Positions 48,201 through 59,765 of a stretch of 64,000 bases of DNA are shown one piece after another. The notes under the pieces are model-generated. The model made no database searches. It saw only the letters and a list, made by a program, of their open reading frames with translations, and was not told the origin of the DNA. Source of the DNA: Sympetrum striolatum. Its lineage: Eukaryota > Arthropoda > Insecta > Odonata > Libellulidae. The translations under genes were made by a program, and so were the position numbers. Where the stretch lies: NCBI GenBank assembly GCA_947579665.1, contig OX388350.1:41573393-41637392 (forward strand), read 5' to 3'. The stretch's first letter is position 1, and each line of letters starts with the position of its first letter.

Positions 48201-49473
48201 ATCGTTAAAAGATAAAATTACAATTTTATACGGTTTCCAGAAACGGTTCCCGGTCTTTCTTAAAAATGCGATACTCTACCGATTAACTGAGCGGCCGCTG
48301 AAAGCTTTGTAAATTTAAGGGAAGTACGTAAATATTGAAATGTAAATCCCGAAGAATGGGGACTCGCGCAACTGCGAGAATTTAATTTCCAAATGGAAAG
48401 CGATTTGGGTTTTTCCAAAACGCACTGAAGGTTACATCACAGATTATAATCTAGGATTTGACTGTTAAATATTCTTTAATCACTTTAATAATTTTATACG
48501 TCGATCTGGTCAGAGATATTTTATCTTAAAATAAGTTTAGAGAATGGAAATCAAAACAATTTAGATGCTGAATCAATATGAATTTTTACAAGCTAAAAAA
48601 CAGTCTAAATTTAATTTACTTAATATAATTCAAGAATTAAAATTCCAGATATTAAAACCATATAAACTACTATTACAGAATCAATATTACGTTAAAAGAG
48701 TAGAGTGTCAAAAACAATTTTTTCAAAAGTCGCATTTACCGACGTTTTTTCAAAGGAAAAGACTATCTAGGTAAGCTAACAACTCAGTGAAGATGGAAAT
48801 TTTATAAAGCGCTCTGTAAACACAACGCGAGAAACTCAACTTAGAGGGATGAAAGCGAAATTCTTGAGCCAACAAAACATGACAGAGACACTTGACAAAT
48901 TCCTTTGAAACAAAAAATATTTAGCAAATTACATTAACACATTTTCACGTTTTACGCAAAACGGTTTTTATTAAAAGGCGAAAATACAAATACAATAAAC
49001 ATACTTAATATTTTCATTATTAAATAGCATATTTTTTTCAACTAGTTTCTTACTTCAAAATTAATCTGTCAAATATTTTGTCATGAAGGTTTATCACAGA
49101 GATAATTCAACTATAGTGCTGCTGCAAATAAAGTATTCAGCAGAGGGACAAATCAATAGCAAAACCGACGACTTTGTATGCTCCTTTTATGCGTAAAAAA
49201 TATAAAACTTATGTACATCTAAATATCATTATTCACACAATTTCCAGAGTAACAGCAAATGAGAAATTATGTATACCTTTCCACATTTATTGATTTATGG
49301 ACAAATAAAACTATTATTGTCGTAAAAATATTATTAGTGAATAAAAAACGCGGAAAACTGTAGATCATTTCTCATTTGTTGTTACGGATTTCCACGATAA
49401 CTCGGCCACCTTCGTATATTTTATTTCGAGTAAAAGATAACCAAACATTTTTAAATCCCAGGAAATGTCTTCC
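45223..49473. other. No gene seen; AT-rich with a GC-richer patch at 47780-48360
   Basis: The 129-codon minus frame at 46547-46936 is in a slightly GC-richer patch and has no domain. The tRNA-like remnant at 48245 is the only feature found. Confidence 0.4.
48245..48300 (-). mobile_element. Degenerate tRNA-like sequence (Lys-like loop)
   Basis: The minus strand reads CGCTCAGTTAATCGGTAGAG (D arm and A box), then TATCGCATTTTTAAGAAAGA, where TTTTTAA resembles a tRNA-Lys anticodon loop. The T arm that follows (CCGGGAACCG) has lost the B box. Pseudogene or SINE remnant. Confidence 0.4.
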
Positions 49474-49527
49474 TTGACTTAATATTCTATTGACTTAAGA
49501 TTCTATTCTTATTGACTTAAGATTCTA
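49474..49527 (+). repeat. Short tandem repeat, three units of TTGACTTAAGATTCTA
   Basis: Units at 49474, 49490 and 49512. The middle unit has a six-base extension, TTCTTA. The array is 300 bp from ratchet point B on its downstream side in the minus sense. Confidence 0.6.
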
Positions 49528-49831
49528 AATGAAGTTTATGTGCCACCTGTGGCAGCTAGTGTATTTAGATTGACGTTTCCGACTTAATTTATGGCAACGG
49601 CTGAATTATTAATTTGTTTTTAGAGATATTGAATATTTCTGCAGTGGGAGGACGTTTACGCAAGGCTGACAGAGTCAGAATAGACTGACACCACCCTCAT
49701 GATGCCTGGATGAATACTGACTACTCTTATATCAGTAGCAGTAGTAAAGTATTCGTGGTATATCCGTGGTATTCACTATTATCTCTGAGAACTACCACAC
49801 TACCATAATATAGAGCTGTATAATTACTCAC

Positions 49832-49967
49832 CGACGTTGATTTCTTTACCCGATCACACCTATAAAATGCTTTATAAATCTTAACGTAGTACCAAATCTG
49901 CGTTCAGTTGCATTTTATAGATGTCAGCATTAGTTTGATTATCAAGGGAAGCTGGTATATTTCTTAC
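49832..49967 (-). other. Candidate 136-nt cryptic exon after ratchet point B
   Basis: The segment is bounded by the acceptor of ratchet point B and a downstream donor GTGAGTAATT whose GT starts at 49831. This is the same ten bases as the donor after site A. One frame is open for 28 codons from the junction (it begins VRNIPASLDNQTNADIYKMQ) and then stops. No frame is open across the whole segment, so it does not look like a normal coding exon. It fits a cryptic exon used only to define the upstream acceptor. A shorter alternative would start at an internal TTTATAG at about 49860, giving about 28 nt. Confidence 0.4.
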
Positions 49968-49995
49968 CTGTAAAGAAAAGAAAAGTTAATTAGAA
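49962..49995 (-). promoter_or_regulatory. Recursive splice site B (ratchet point), minus strand
   Basis: On the minus strand the sequence ends CTTTTCTTTACAG|GTAAGA, with the junction between 49968 and 49967. The pyrimidine tract continues upstream as CTTTT. A CTAAT branch-point word sits at 49993-49989, with its likely branch A about 22 nt from the AG. Acceptor and donor are fused as at site A, and the strand is the same. Branch point, tract, CAG and GTAAG together make this the better formed of the two sites. Recursive use is inferred from known insect examples and would need RNA evidence. Confidence 0.62.
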
Positions 49996-52900
49996 AACCA
50001 GATCATATGAAAAATAAACAATCGCGAAAATAAAACTCGAAAGAATTTCTGAGAGACGAAGGAATGAAATGGCAACATCTCTTAATGCAAAAGAGAAAAT
50101 TCGTTCAAAGTAAAAAACAAACTATCTAAACAACACAGACGATGAGATGGAGGGAAGAAGAAACAATTTAAGGACATTAAATATGTAAAGCCTGAGGCGC
50201 CATGGAAAGAGTGCCGTATTCTCTTTCGTCTCTCAGCATCGTCGCTAGGAGACAGCGAAGGAAATACAGAAAGATTTCAGGCGTCGAGAAGAATGGAAAA
50301 TTTTAATCTTGTGATGTCTGGAAAACACTTTTATAAGAGGGTAATTTCATTTATGTGCCAATCTATAGACTATTTTTTATTCCACTGGATTACATTAATT
50401 GGAATATAAGCTATTATTTCCATTATAAATCTATTAAAAATTTTTCTTAAGCATTAAACGAGTTATTCCTTTCATATAAATAAGACTCTACATCGGTGGT
50501 AAAAATAAATTTGGTAATCCAAATCAAACTATAAAATCTGATTTAAACCAGGTTAAAAGACTGAATCTAGAAACGAAAAGATCTAATTCACACATTTTTA
50601 TTTGATTGCCTAGAATAATGATTTCATTAGAGATTGTTGCATATGTATTACAGTTGATAAACATTCAAATATTGTGAACAATTTAATAAGAATCGGTGAT
50701 GAGTAAACTCGGTCACCATAGATATCAGGAAATATTTCTTTCAATATTTATAAGCTTTTCGACGTAAAGAGCAATTCGAAATTTAAAATAAAAGGAGCAT
50801 TCAAGATACATTCACTAGATCATTTTATAAGGGGAGCTACAGCCAAATACTCATTTACTGTTATTATAAGCGACATCATTACAAATTAACCTAATAGTAC
50901 AATAAACAGGAAGATAAATCGAGGAAAGTTTGGTTGTCATTCCTTTTATACCTAAAATATTTTAAAACATTACATAACTATTTTAGAGAAATCATTCAAT
51001 TACATTCATCTTAAAAGGACTCATATTAATGAGGTATCAAACATTGGCATCGTTTAAAAACAAGGAAGAAATTCAGGATGTTCCAAAGTGCAATACTAGG
51101 TTTTACTTCATTTTTTTATTTCTATTGCGTTCCAAAAAGATTTCCCGTAGATGGATAAGGTATCCTTTGATAATAACTATCTGATTCCGTTAATTTTACT
51201 TTAATCAGTTGAATTTGACAATAGGTCAATAGGAATTATTGTCGTTTAACTATGGAGTTCGAGAATATTTTGTTATAATATAAACTTAAAGCTGGAACGA
51301 AACAAATTTCTGATCGTCATTTTTGTTTCCGTTAGCAAAAACCAATAAGCTAAAATTCCTCCATAATAGTCGATGACTCTTTACATTCGACGATTCCTGT
51401 TTGCCTTCACTAAAATCAGCATTGAAATTCGGATACTCTCTGTCGAAGATTCGAAATGATGGGTGGCGCTGGATCTCCTCAAGAAGAAAAGAAGCGAAGG
51501 CCGTATAGATAAGGAAAACGGAAATTTTATGGCGCGTTACTCTTGGATACAGCCCAAGAGAAGGCGTTAAGGCCTCGAGGTGGAGATCTCGCAAGATGAG
51601 GAAGACATCACGGGGATAAACATCTTTGGGCTATAAAACGGAATGAAGAGACGTTCCAGAAAAGAGTTGCGCTGCCATCGGTAACAAAACGTACGAAGAG
51701 AAAGTTTACGCTAACGCACGGGCATTTGTAAGGCATTGAAATTCTCTTAGCCTGTCAAAGATATGGATGACACTACAGAGGAAATCTACGAGTTCTTACC
51801 ACTGATAAACGCAATACTTTCATTCTTTCGAGAAAAGAACGAAAAAAGCAATGAATACTAAAGCAGTGATTTAGTGAACGACGGAAAAAGAAAATAGCAT
51901 TCGTGCTCCTATCTGTTTCCAGCTAAAGTTGGCGGTATCAGGAGAAGTGACTAAGTGTACTGAATTAATCTGTAATGGAGTATATTAGGAGTACACGTTG
52001 ACACAATTGAGAAGTGAATGAAGTCATCAATTGACATCAGAAAAATGTTCAGGACAAAGGGAAAGTTTAAATAGAAATTTGAAATAAGGAAAGCTTGAAT
52101 GGTAGCAGAACGATGGAGTATGAAGAGAAAGTTAGTATTTAAAATGTAGAGAAATACCGAAAAAATCTAGTTGAATGCGGTCACTGAGATTTTGAGGAGA
52201 TGTACAAAGCGTAAAAAGTAAAAGGAAATCAGTGAAAAGATGCACAGATTGAGTCTGATACGAAGGGTACATCTCTCAAAAGGGTAATATGTATGAATAA
52301 ACGAGGACAATAAAGAAAGGGAATATTAATTGATATAATACGTAAGCAACTTTCATTACAATATTAATGATGGAACTAAATATCGATCGCATTATTTACA
52401 TCTCAAATCAAAATTGGCATCCACGTAATCTCTTTAAATTTATCGTGTTTCCGAAAGCAGGATTAACTCCATTCACAAAATTTAATGATACAATTGAGAA
52501 GAAAGGTTAAAAAAGGCCTGTTCACCGTTGTTACTGGAAAAGCCGGTCTTGTTTTTGAGAACACGTTTGATAAAAATACCAAAAAAATCTATCGAGATGA
52601 AAATGCATGCATCAAATTACTTATATGATTGCATAAAAATAAATAAATACCTATAAATCTGAGCACTAGTTTTTATTAATTAAACTTGCTAAAAGAAGTA
52701 TAAATAACAATATGGAAATTTATTTACTCTAAAATATTTGACTATTTCGTTCACCACCAATTAAAGGATTAAAAGAACGGAATTACATTATATTTTGTTG
52801 TAGCTATTAAAACTAAATATTACTTCCTTAGGATCTTGTCCTGGATATATACTTACAACTCAATGGAGGATTGGTTATCGATTCAATTTATAATTCCTTC

Positions 52901-54341
52901 CTAATAAATTTGGAGCTCAATTAACACAGCAGTTAATAACAAAATATTTAGATCGACATAAATTCAAATCGACAACAAAGTTACAACTTAAAGTACTGAT
53001 TTTTCTTATTTGGTTACATTCGCCGATAGGCCGATGTCAACACTTATTTCAATCACCATATTCCACGTTTGCAGTGAAGGATACTTTTTGTCGGAACACC
53101 CCGAATTATTCTTATGGAGAACGACAGCCCCGAGGGAATTAAGTGGAAGTTTGAGCGAGTGGATCTCGTTAAATTACGACACCATCAACCTTTCGCACGC
53201 CCATCAAACTCGTTTAATCGAAGCTCTTTCATCATCGGCGGAGAAGAGCATCGCGTAACTCGCAAAGAGATCTTTGGCATCAAGCTCCATTCGCGGAAAA
53301 CAGAAGATGTAATGCTACTCCGACAAAAAACAACCTCCAGAGGCATTGGTACTTTTTATATCCTCCATCAAATGCCCGTGACATGAAAATATGTGCAGAT
53401 TATAGGAGAGAGATCCATGGGGCTGAAATGACTATTAGAAATGGATTTTTAGCTACCATTATAATTTTTGGTCTTTGACACAGGATATTAAATAAAGATT
53501 CAAATAGCTTCTAGAGTATATAATTACTACTATCATACTAGGATGAATAATGTTTATAATCTTCCATTTGGTAAGTTGTATAAAAATGAAACTTTCTTTT
53601 CTTTTTCCTCAGTCTTGTTCATGGCAGCAATAATACAAAAGGTATTAAAGTATGAATGATACTTATTGGTGGTAATTTATTTGATTCCTCACTGTTGATT
53701 GAAACGGAAAGCATATTTCACTTACGTGGACGTTTAACAATCTTGCTCACGGAGGGAAAAAAATCAAAATTACTGCAACTTTTCTAATAAATAAGACTCA
53801 TTCTCAATCCAGGGCTTTATGTGGCTAATTGCAATAATTGTATTACAGACCTAAACTAGATAGACAAGCTTATGGAACTACAATCAACTTTAAGAGGAAA
53901 GCTGATGTAATTGATAATAATGAATACTGAAGGATCATTGAAAGCTATGGTTAAAACTGTACTACATCATACTTCTCATGAAGCTCACCGTTATTGATAT
54001 TTTTTATTGAAATAAAGATATTCGACATCTGGTTCGAGAATGGAAATATTATTCTTAAATCCATCAGTAACAAGAATAAAATATAACAAAAAATATGATA
54101 GTTATTTCCTACAGATTAGAATAGCACGTGGATGCATTGCTGGTTTACCTGGTTACTGGCATTCGGATATTAATTTTCAAATACATCCGACCCGAGGCTT
54201 ATTTAGACGAACCACGCTTTATATTTGTTACATTTCATTTTCTCTGAAATTAATATATCGTTCGAATCGACTAGGCAGCTCTGAAGGTTTCTCCTAGTGA
54301 GACATAGATAAACGAAAAATACAAAAATTTGTATGATATTT
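49996..54341. other. No gene seen; AT-rich
   Basis: Frames at 51286-51594 (102 codons, minus) and 53010-53386 (82 and 90 codons, plus) lie in more balanced composition but have no recognisable domain. No repeats found. Confidence 0.4.
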
Positions 54342-54388
54342 GTTTAGTAACAGAACAGAACAGAACAGTTTTAGTAACAGAACAGAAA
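54342..54388 (+). repeat. Tandem repeat of CAGAA within a 26-bp duplication
   Basis: TTTAGTAACAGAACAGAA occurs twice, at about 54343 and 54370. The first copy is extended by two extra ACAGA units. This is typical replication-slippage sequence. Confidence 0.6.
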
Positions 54389-54599
54389 CGTTGGCAACGA
54401 TTCATACACCTTTTTTGTACAGTATATATATGTACATATTAATTTTAATACAAAATGTCAACAACGATTTATTTGACCTGGTGAAAAACCCGAAAGGACT
54501 TCATCCGTACATTATTTCAATCCTGCAACTAAATCCATTGAAATATTTTCTTTATCAAAGTAAGGCGACAAGAACATGATATCGACACAAACTTCAAAG

Positions 54600-55040
54600 A
54601 GAATTACAGTTGATTAACAGTTACACGAAAGGTATTTACCGAGAACACCATTTTCTTCCGCTTTCGCACATGGATAATCTCCTCAGACATGCGATGCTGA
54701 TTACTTTGCAAATCTCCTGCGAGATAACACGGAAAGAAGGAAACAATCACCTCTTTTTGCGACGGGAGAACTCATGTTCCCGGCGATATTTCACATTCAG
54801 TGCGAAGTACGCTTTTCCGAATGTTTCGCGTGTTGAAGCGTGAGGAAAAAAGAAACTGGGTCAGGAAAGAGCGAGTGGGAAAAATGCAGATCCGAGATGT
54901 TGCGAAGTAAAGATTCTTTCCGCCGCACTTTCTTAAGATTACTTTCTTTGTGGGTTATGACACTTGCCGTGTGTTACTTCTACGTGACGCCTGGAGCTGA
55001 GAAATGCGAATTCCGCTGCTAGAGAGAGATCTGAATCCGA
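54600..55040 (+). other. GC-richer block, no gene recognised
   Basis: Contains two adjacent plus-strand frames (54610-54843 and 54840-55022, 77 and 60 codons) that overlap at ATGA-like spacing. The second has a hydrophobic stretch (LLSLWVMTLAVCYFYV). With no splice sites, promoter or known family I treat them as chance frames. Confidence 0.25.
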
Positions 55041-56275
55041 GCCACCTGTTCCGCGACTTTGCGATTACTTTATTTCTGCAGAGGATACGAGTATTCCCTT
55101 ATTCTTAGACCTTATACGCAGTATTAGCGAAGGACACACGTGCAGGGCTCACGAGGTATATTTTCCTGGTCTGAAAGATAACGCTGGGTGACAAGAAATT
55201 GACATCCGATAGAGGCATTTTTTAAACCTGAAAAAATTTCTTTGTACTCATGGACTAGATGAAAGAGGAGAGTTTTAATCCCAATCTCGCCCAAAGAAAG
55301 AGGTATTATTATAATTTTTGCTGAACCTTATTCACCTCAATAAGTGAGTTATACTTTTATTTATTCAAGTAAAAATCCCATTTCAAGATTTTTTTATTAA
55401 ATCAAGAATTGTATTGGTAGTGCCCGCCTTCAGGTGGATTGTCACAAGATATTATAAGCAATCTTTACCATCCTTATTCCCTTCTCCTCAGATGCTCAAT
55501 CACATTTCAAATGAGCCTAAACCTTTTTATCAACAGCTGCAACATTAACTAGAGATTAAAATACGACTTTTTAGATATTTACAGCTTAAATTGTATCTAC
55601 AAACCTTTTCGTTTTTCCGATACCATAAACTCATTAGACAAATCCAATACCATACACTTATCAGCGAAATTGCAAAAGTTAGATTTAAATTCAGAATAAA
55701 TCTCTAGTTACCTCTATCTAAGGAGAATTTGATATAATTTCAAGGAAGGTAATTTATAAATATTCCAATTTAAATTGAATTAATATAAACCTTTGTTGCT
55801 CTTACAAAAAATCGATTCAATCATAAAATTTATTTTCCCGATCAGTAACATCACATAATTCAACAACAATATCTTCAATAAAGGCCCTACAGGGAGCTAT
55901 AACAATGATAAACACTCAGGATCTCTTTTGACTTCACATTGTTATTCCTGTTTAAAAAACGCCAGAAATCCAAGATAGTCATAGGTACTTCTTTGGTTTT
56001 ACGTTATGTTAACTTAATTGATTCGTTAAAAATGTCGTACACTCTATCTACTGGCCAAAAAAACAAAGAGGGATATATTATTTAATATTCTTTTATAATT
56101 GGAGAACAATTCTACAGAGTTAGGGGGAAACAGAAATATTTAGAGATTTAAAAGTTCTCCAACAGCCATCTTCGTTGGCACTCCGTTATCACTGCTTTTC
56201 GAAAACAACAGAAAAGCCAGGATTCCCGAAATTCTAATGAACACCCAAAAGGCCTTAGAAGGTCGGCAAATTGAC

Positions 56276-56338
56276 CCTTAAACTTCTAATTCCTTAGCAG
56301 CCGTGTTCTAATTTTCTTCCCATACAACGGAAATATTC
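56276..56338 (-). mobile_element. Short MITE end fragment (AACACGGCTGTT family)
   Basis: On the minus strand it gives GGAAGAAAATTAGAACACGG followed by CTGCTAAGGAATTAGAAG, matching the family end at 10021-10150, with further similarity in the flank (AATATTTCC). Sequence further left (about 56160-56275) may be a degraded body, but the match fades. Confidence 0.4.
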
Positions 56339-56539
56339 TCGATCAAGACAAAAGTTGCTCGAAAATACGATAAACTTACAGCCCATGTATCCACAGCATT
56401 TCCTCTTAAAACAAACAGTTCATAAAAGTAAATTTGCAGCCTAAAAACAGCTTTGCTCTAACGATTACTCCTTTAACAACAGGAGGTACAACAATCAGTA
56501 CGCCATTTTTCCAACTCTTACGGACCCCCACTTGCTGAG

Positions 56540-57080
56540 ACATTTCGCGACAAACTACGCAAGTTCGAAAGGCGAAGGAGGGGATAAATACTAGACGCCT
56601 TCAGAAGAGGGCAGCGATTACGCGAAAACGTGCATGGAAATCCTCAGGAATGAATGCAGGTCAAGGGGTCACGGGAGAAGGTAAAGCCGGCGGATGGAAG
56701 GCCGCCGGGGAAAGAAAACTTAAGGGAGACGGAGAAAGAAATACGCGGTGGATTCGAGGCGGATTTATTGTACTCTGTACGTGCACACAAGTGCGGAAAC
56801 TTTCCGGGGGCGATCACGAGCTCATCTCGAGATTGCACTTGTTCGGAATGAACTCATCTATCCTGCGTTCGGAGGAGATCCGTGTGCTGCCACCTATGAG
56901 ATAACTTGGGAAGCTTCCAGGTGGCATTGTTTGATCTTTTCGCGTCGGACGACGGCAAGATAATCATTTTCCGGAGAGCCTCTCGCGGATAACGTTCGAT
57001 ATCTCCTCTATTTCCTTCCCCTGGAGCTGCTGCGGAAAATTCTTCCGGTACACCTCCTCGGGTGCGCTTTGCTGGAAAGT
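56540..57080. other. GC-rich block, no gene recognised
   Basis: Several frames of 64-84 codons overlap in all registers between 56644 and 56963. The block includes GCCGGCGGATGG and CTTTCCGGGGGCGATC. It ends where the 57-bp minisatellite region begins. Confidence 0.3.
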
Positions 57081-57189
57081 TTGGACGTATTTATCGGTTC
57101 GAAATGCTTGTAAAAATGCTATCTCTTGAGGTATTATTTTCTCGAGTGCGGGAAGAAGCTCACATTGAACACCTGTTTCAGAAAATGAG

Positions 57190-57425
57190 AAATTCCATTT
57201 TATATGGTCTCATGGTTATGGGTATACGAATTCTATTCTTCGCACAAGTGACGATTTAACGATTTTAATGGGTAATTCACGAAGTACTCTATTCTTCGGA
57301 TGAGTAGAGATTTTAATAATTTTGATTTATAATTCGCGAAAAGTTCTTTTCTTTGCATGAGTAACGATTTTGAAAATTTAGATATATGATTCACGGAGGA
57401 TCCCAAAATTTTGTGCAAGTCTATG
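57190..57425. repeat. 57-bp minisatellite, about four degenerate units
   Basis: The words ACGATTT/AGATTTT recur at 57251, 57308 and 57364, giving periods of 57 and 56 bp, and TTC(T/A)TTC...GAGTA and ATTCRCGAA recur with the same spacing. Because 57 is a multiple of three, the minus strand has a 61-codon frame (57233-57418) with 19-residue internal repeats such as KSLLMQRKELFANY and KSLLIRRIEYFVNY. This is most likely a by-product of the repeat and not a gene. Confidence 0.6.
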
Positions 57426-57602
57426 ATGACCGAGGGTTTGTTGGTTCGCGAGAAATCGTTGCTAATTTCAAAGAGAGTAAACGCATTAATCCTGCTGACG
57501 AGAGTAACGTAAATTTATTTAAATATATTTTATGAAAATAATTTCTATTTTTAAATTCACAGAGTTAGGCAAGTTTAAACGGAAACTCAGTATGTATATA
57601 CA

Positions 57603-57660
57603 ATGAAGGAAATAAAAAAGACACTTAATGGTACTCAAGTACCATGCCTCTTTCCTTCAT
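57603..57660. other. 58-nt two-part hairpin
   Basis: ATGAAGGAAA at 57603 pairs with TTTCCTTCAT at 57651-57660, and ATGGTACT/AGTACCAT pair at the tip. An internal loop separates the stems. The hairpin is 70 bp left of the possible retroelement 3' end at 57733 and may belong to it. It is shorter than typical animal microRNA precursors. Confidence 0.4.
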
Positions 57661-57732
57661 CGTTCTTAATTTTATTTACTCATCAAATAAAATATTTGTA
57701 ATTTTGATAAACATTTTTCGTTACAAATGAGT

Positions 57733-57774
57733 CTGATGATGCCTAATAAAGTCCTTTATCTATCTATCTATCGA
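57733..57774 (+). repeat. Possible retroelement 3' end with (ATCT)n tail
   Basis: CTGATGATGCC at 57733-57743 is followed by TAATAAAG and then (ATCT)4. A 3' element end followed by a short tetranucleotide run is common for target-primed retroelements. CTGATGATGCC also resembles the start of the hammerhead-like core at 3336 but lacks the GAAAC part. Confidence 0.35.
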
Positions 57775-58369
57775 TGATTGAAGATATTTCTATTTACTCT
57801 GGGAGGAGTAATAATTATAATAGCAAAACGACTTTGTTTCCGAAAGATTGAGTCTCCTATCCCAGCTAACTCTTATTTACTTGAAATAAGCTAAGAGAAA
57901 AGCCTTAATTAAGTAATATCTAATCCCGGTGGTTCGTATTTTCTGAAAATATAACCCACGATATGGTTTAATAGTTAATTGCGAGTAAGTATTATTTTAA
58001 CAATTCATGCCAACTAGCAATAAATAAAAGATCTATCACTCGCTAACAGGTAACATTTCATTAGTCGATTATTTGTTAATGCATTTATTAATAAAGCAAA
58101 ATGGAAGGAAACTCAAAATAAATTCACATGCTCCCTCGGGGCTTGATTGTGCATAAAATATGACTAATGACAAGCCCTTTGATGCGCATTATTAAAAAAA
58201 AATAAAATTAATTACAAAGCGACAAATATCACTTCCGACCATCAAAAATGAACACGCACACAGAGATCTTCGAATCGAATGGGCTTACATACGTAAAACA
58301 TTAAAACAGCGGAAATAAAGAAATCAACACGGGAATGAAAAAAACAGACTCAGATGACAAACGTTTCAA

Positions 58370-58990
58370 TTTTTCGAGCACCTCCATACCCGCTCGCGAA
58401 ATAAGCTCTATTTCGCATTTTCGACAAGTGCAAACTAAAGCTAACAATAAGGTGAACATTCTTACGCGAACTTAATTCCGAGGGAAAAAAATCATCGAGA
58501 GGCATTACGCAAAGTGGAAAATAAACAAGACATTACAACAGAGTAAATTGCCAAAGCTCGCGTCGACAACTTTTATAGCCGTTGGATTCATTCCGACGTA
58601 TACATCTCTCTGAGACTCTTTGACGAGTTTTCTCAAATTGCAGGGTCGCGCTCGAATCCTCGGAAATGATCTCGGGCGATGAAATGAGAACGGGGCTTGA
58701 CCATTAGGACGAGAGCGACAAAAGGCAAGGCGGGAACTCGCGCGGATAAATACGGTTTTATGCAAATACAAAAGGGAAAAACGCAACAGCTGGAGTGTTT
58801 AATAGAGGGAACGGATGTAAAAGAATCCACGAATTTTTGGTACACGCGCGACAAGGGGCAAAAATTATTTCCGCTGACACGACGAAACGCATTTGTTAAA
58901 AGGCGTATTTTTGCCGTCGTTATTCGAAACACATTTCCGTCTTTGTTGAGAAAAAGAGCGATAGGAAAACGTAAATACGAGGCGTAAAAC
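58370..58990. other. CpG-rich block, no gene recognised
   Basis: About 600 bp with dense CpG (for example GACGAGAGCGACA and CACGCGCGACAAGG). Open frames of 93-99 codons overlap on both strands (58505-58987). None has a recognisable domain, and overlap on both strands argues for composition and not coding. Confidence 0.35.
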
Positions 58991-59349
58991 AGCGATTTCG
59001 CAGGTCAAACGTCTCGAAACGAGATGATATTCTTGGAAAATTAAGGGCAAAGGTAAAGTTGTTACGCATTCGGAGCGTGCTTTATTTTATCTCTGGGAGA
59101 AAAACTGAACGAAATAAACTCCTCTTATGAAATTCTGTCATACTACAGTCGAGTAAAGAAAATATTATCTACATGATCCAGATTTGAAGCAAGTATGTTT
59201 AATTTATTATGAAGAGCTTGAACAAATCTCATAAAGCAAACTTAAAACTTTACAACACGTAAACAGTCATACAATACTGAATGAAATGATACTTCAATTA
59301 GTAAATTAAATTCGATAAATTAATTATTGTAATTAATATAATTCCAAAT

Positions 59350-59580
59350 GTATATAAGGTCTTTAGTAAGGAAAGATTGAGAAGTCTCTCCTTCCGTCTC
59401 ACCATACGTCAATGATATTAACAACATCAATAATGAAAATGTTAAAAGAGATGGATAAATAACTATAGAAAGAGTGGATGTAAAAATACCTAAGGTACTA
59501 TCCAAGGAAAAAAGATCCACTGAAAGAAAACACCCTCAAAGAAGGGAGGTGTGGAAAACTTGCGCAAACCTATATCATTA
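59350..59580 (+). repeat. Dispersed repeat, family 3, copy b
   Basis: Partner of the copy at 28515. It starts TATATAAGGTCTTTAGTAAG and ends AACTTGCGCAAACC. The closing hairpin is ACACCCT with AGGGAGGTGT. Both arms keep the ACACC/GGTGT pairing in the two copies, which hints at a conserved structure. Confidence 0.5.
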
Positions 59581-59643
59581 TAAGGATTTTTATTTCAAAT
59601 AATCAAGTTCAATCAAGTTCTGGAACTAAATTTAGGACAACTC

Positions 59644-59765
59644 ATGCCGGGAAGATCGAACACACACCATTCGTTGACCAGAAATAACAGATTAGCCGGG
59701 ACTAGAACCCGGAAGTTTTGAGTTGGAGCTAGCTCAAACCTCTCCGTCTCCGAGGCAGGAAAATA
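59644..59765 (-). mobile_element. tRNA-derived SINE fragment
   Basis: On the minus strand, CCGGGTTCTAGTCCCGGCTA is a T arm with B box GGTTCTAGTCC. A possible A-box word, GAGCTAGCTC, lies upstream. Downstream the body reads ATCTGTTATTTCTGG and then GTGTTCGATCTTCCCGGC, a second B-box-like stretch. It sits just right of family 3 copy b and might be part of one composite insertion. Confidence 0.5.

Noticed and set aside
57603..57660. MicroRNA precursor
   Set aside because: The hairpin has a large internal loop and is shorter than typical animal precursors, and it lies next to a probable retroelement end.
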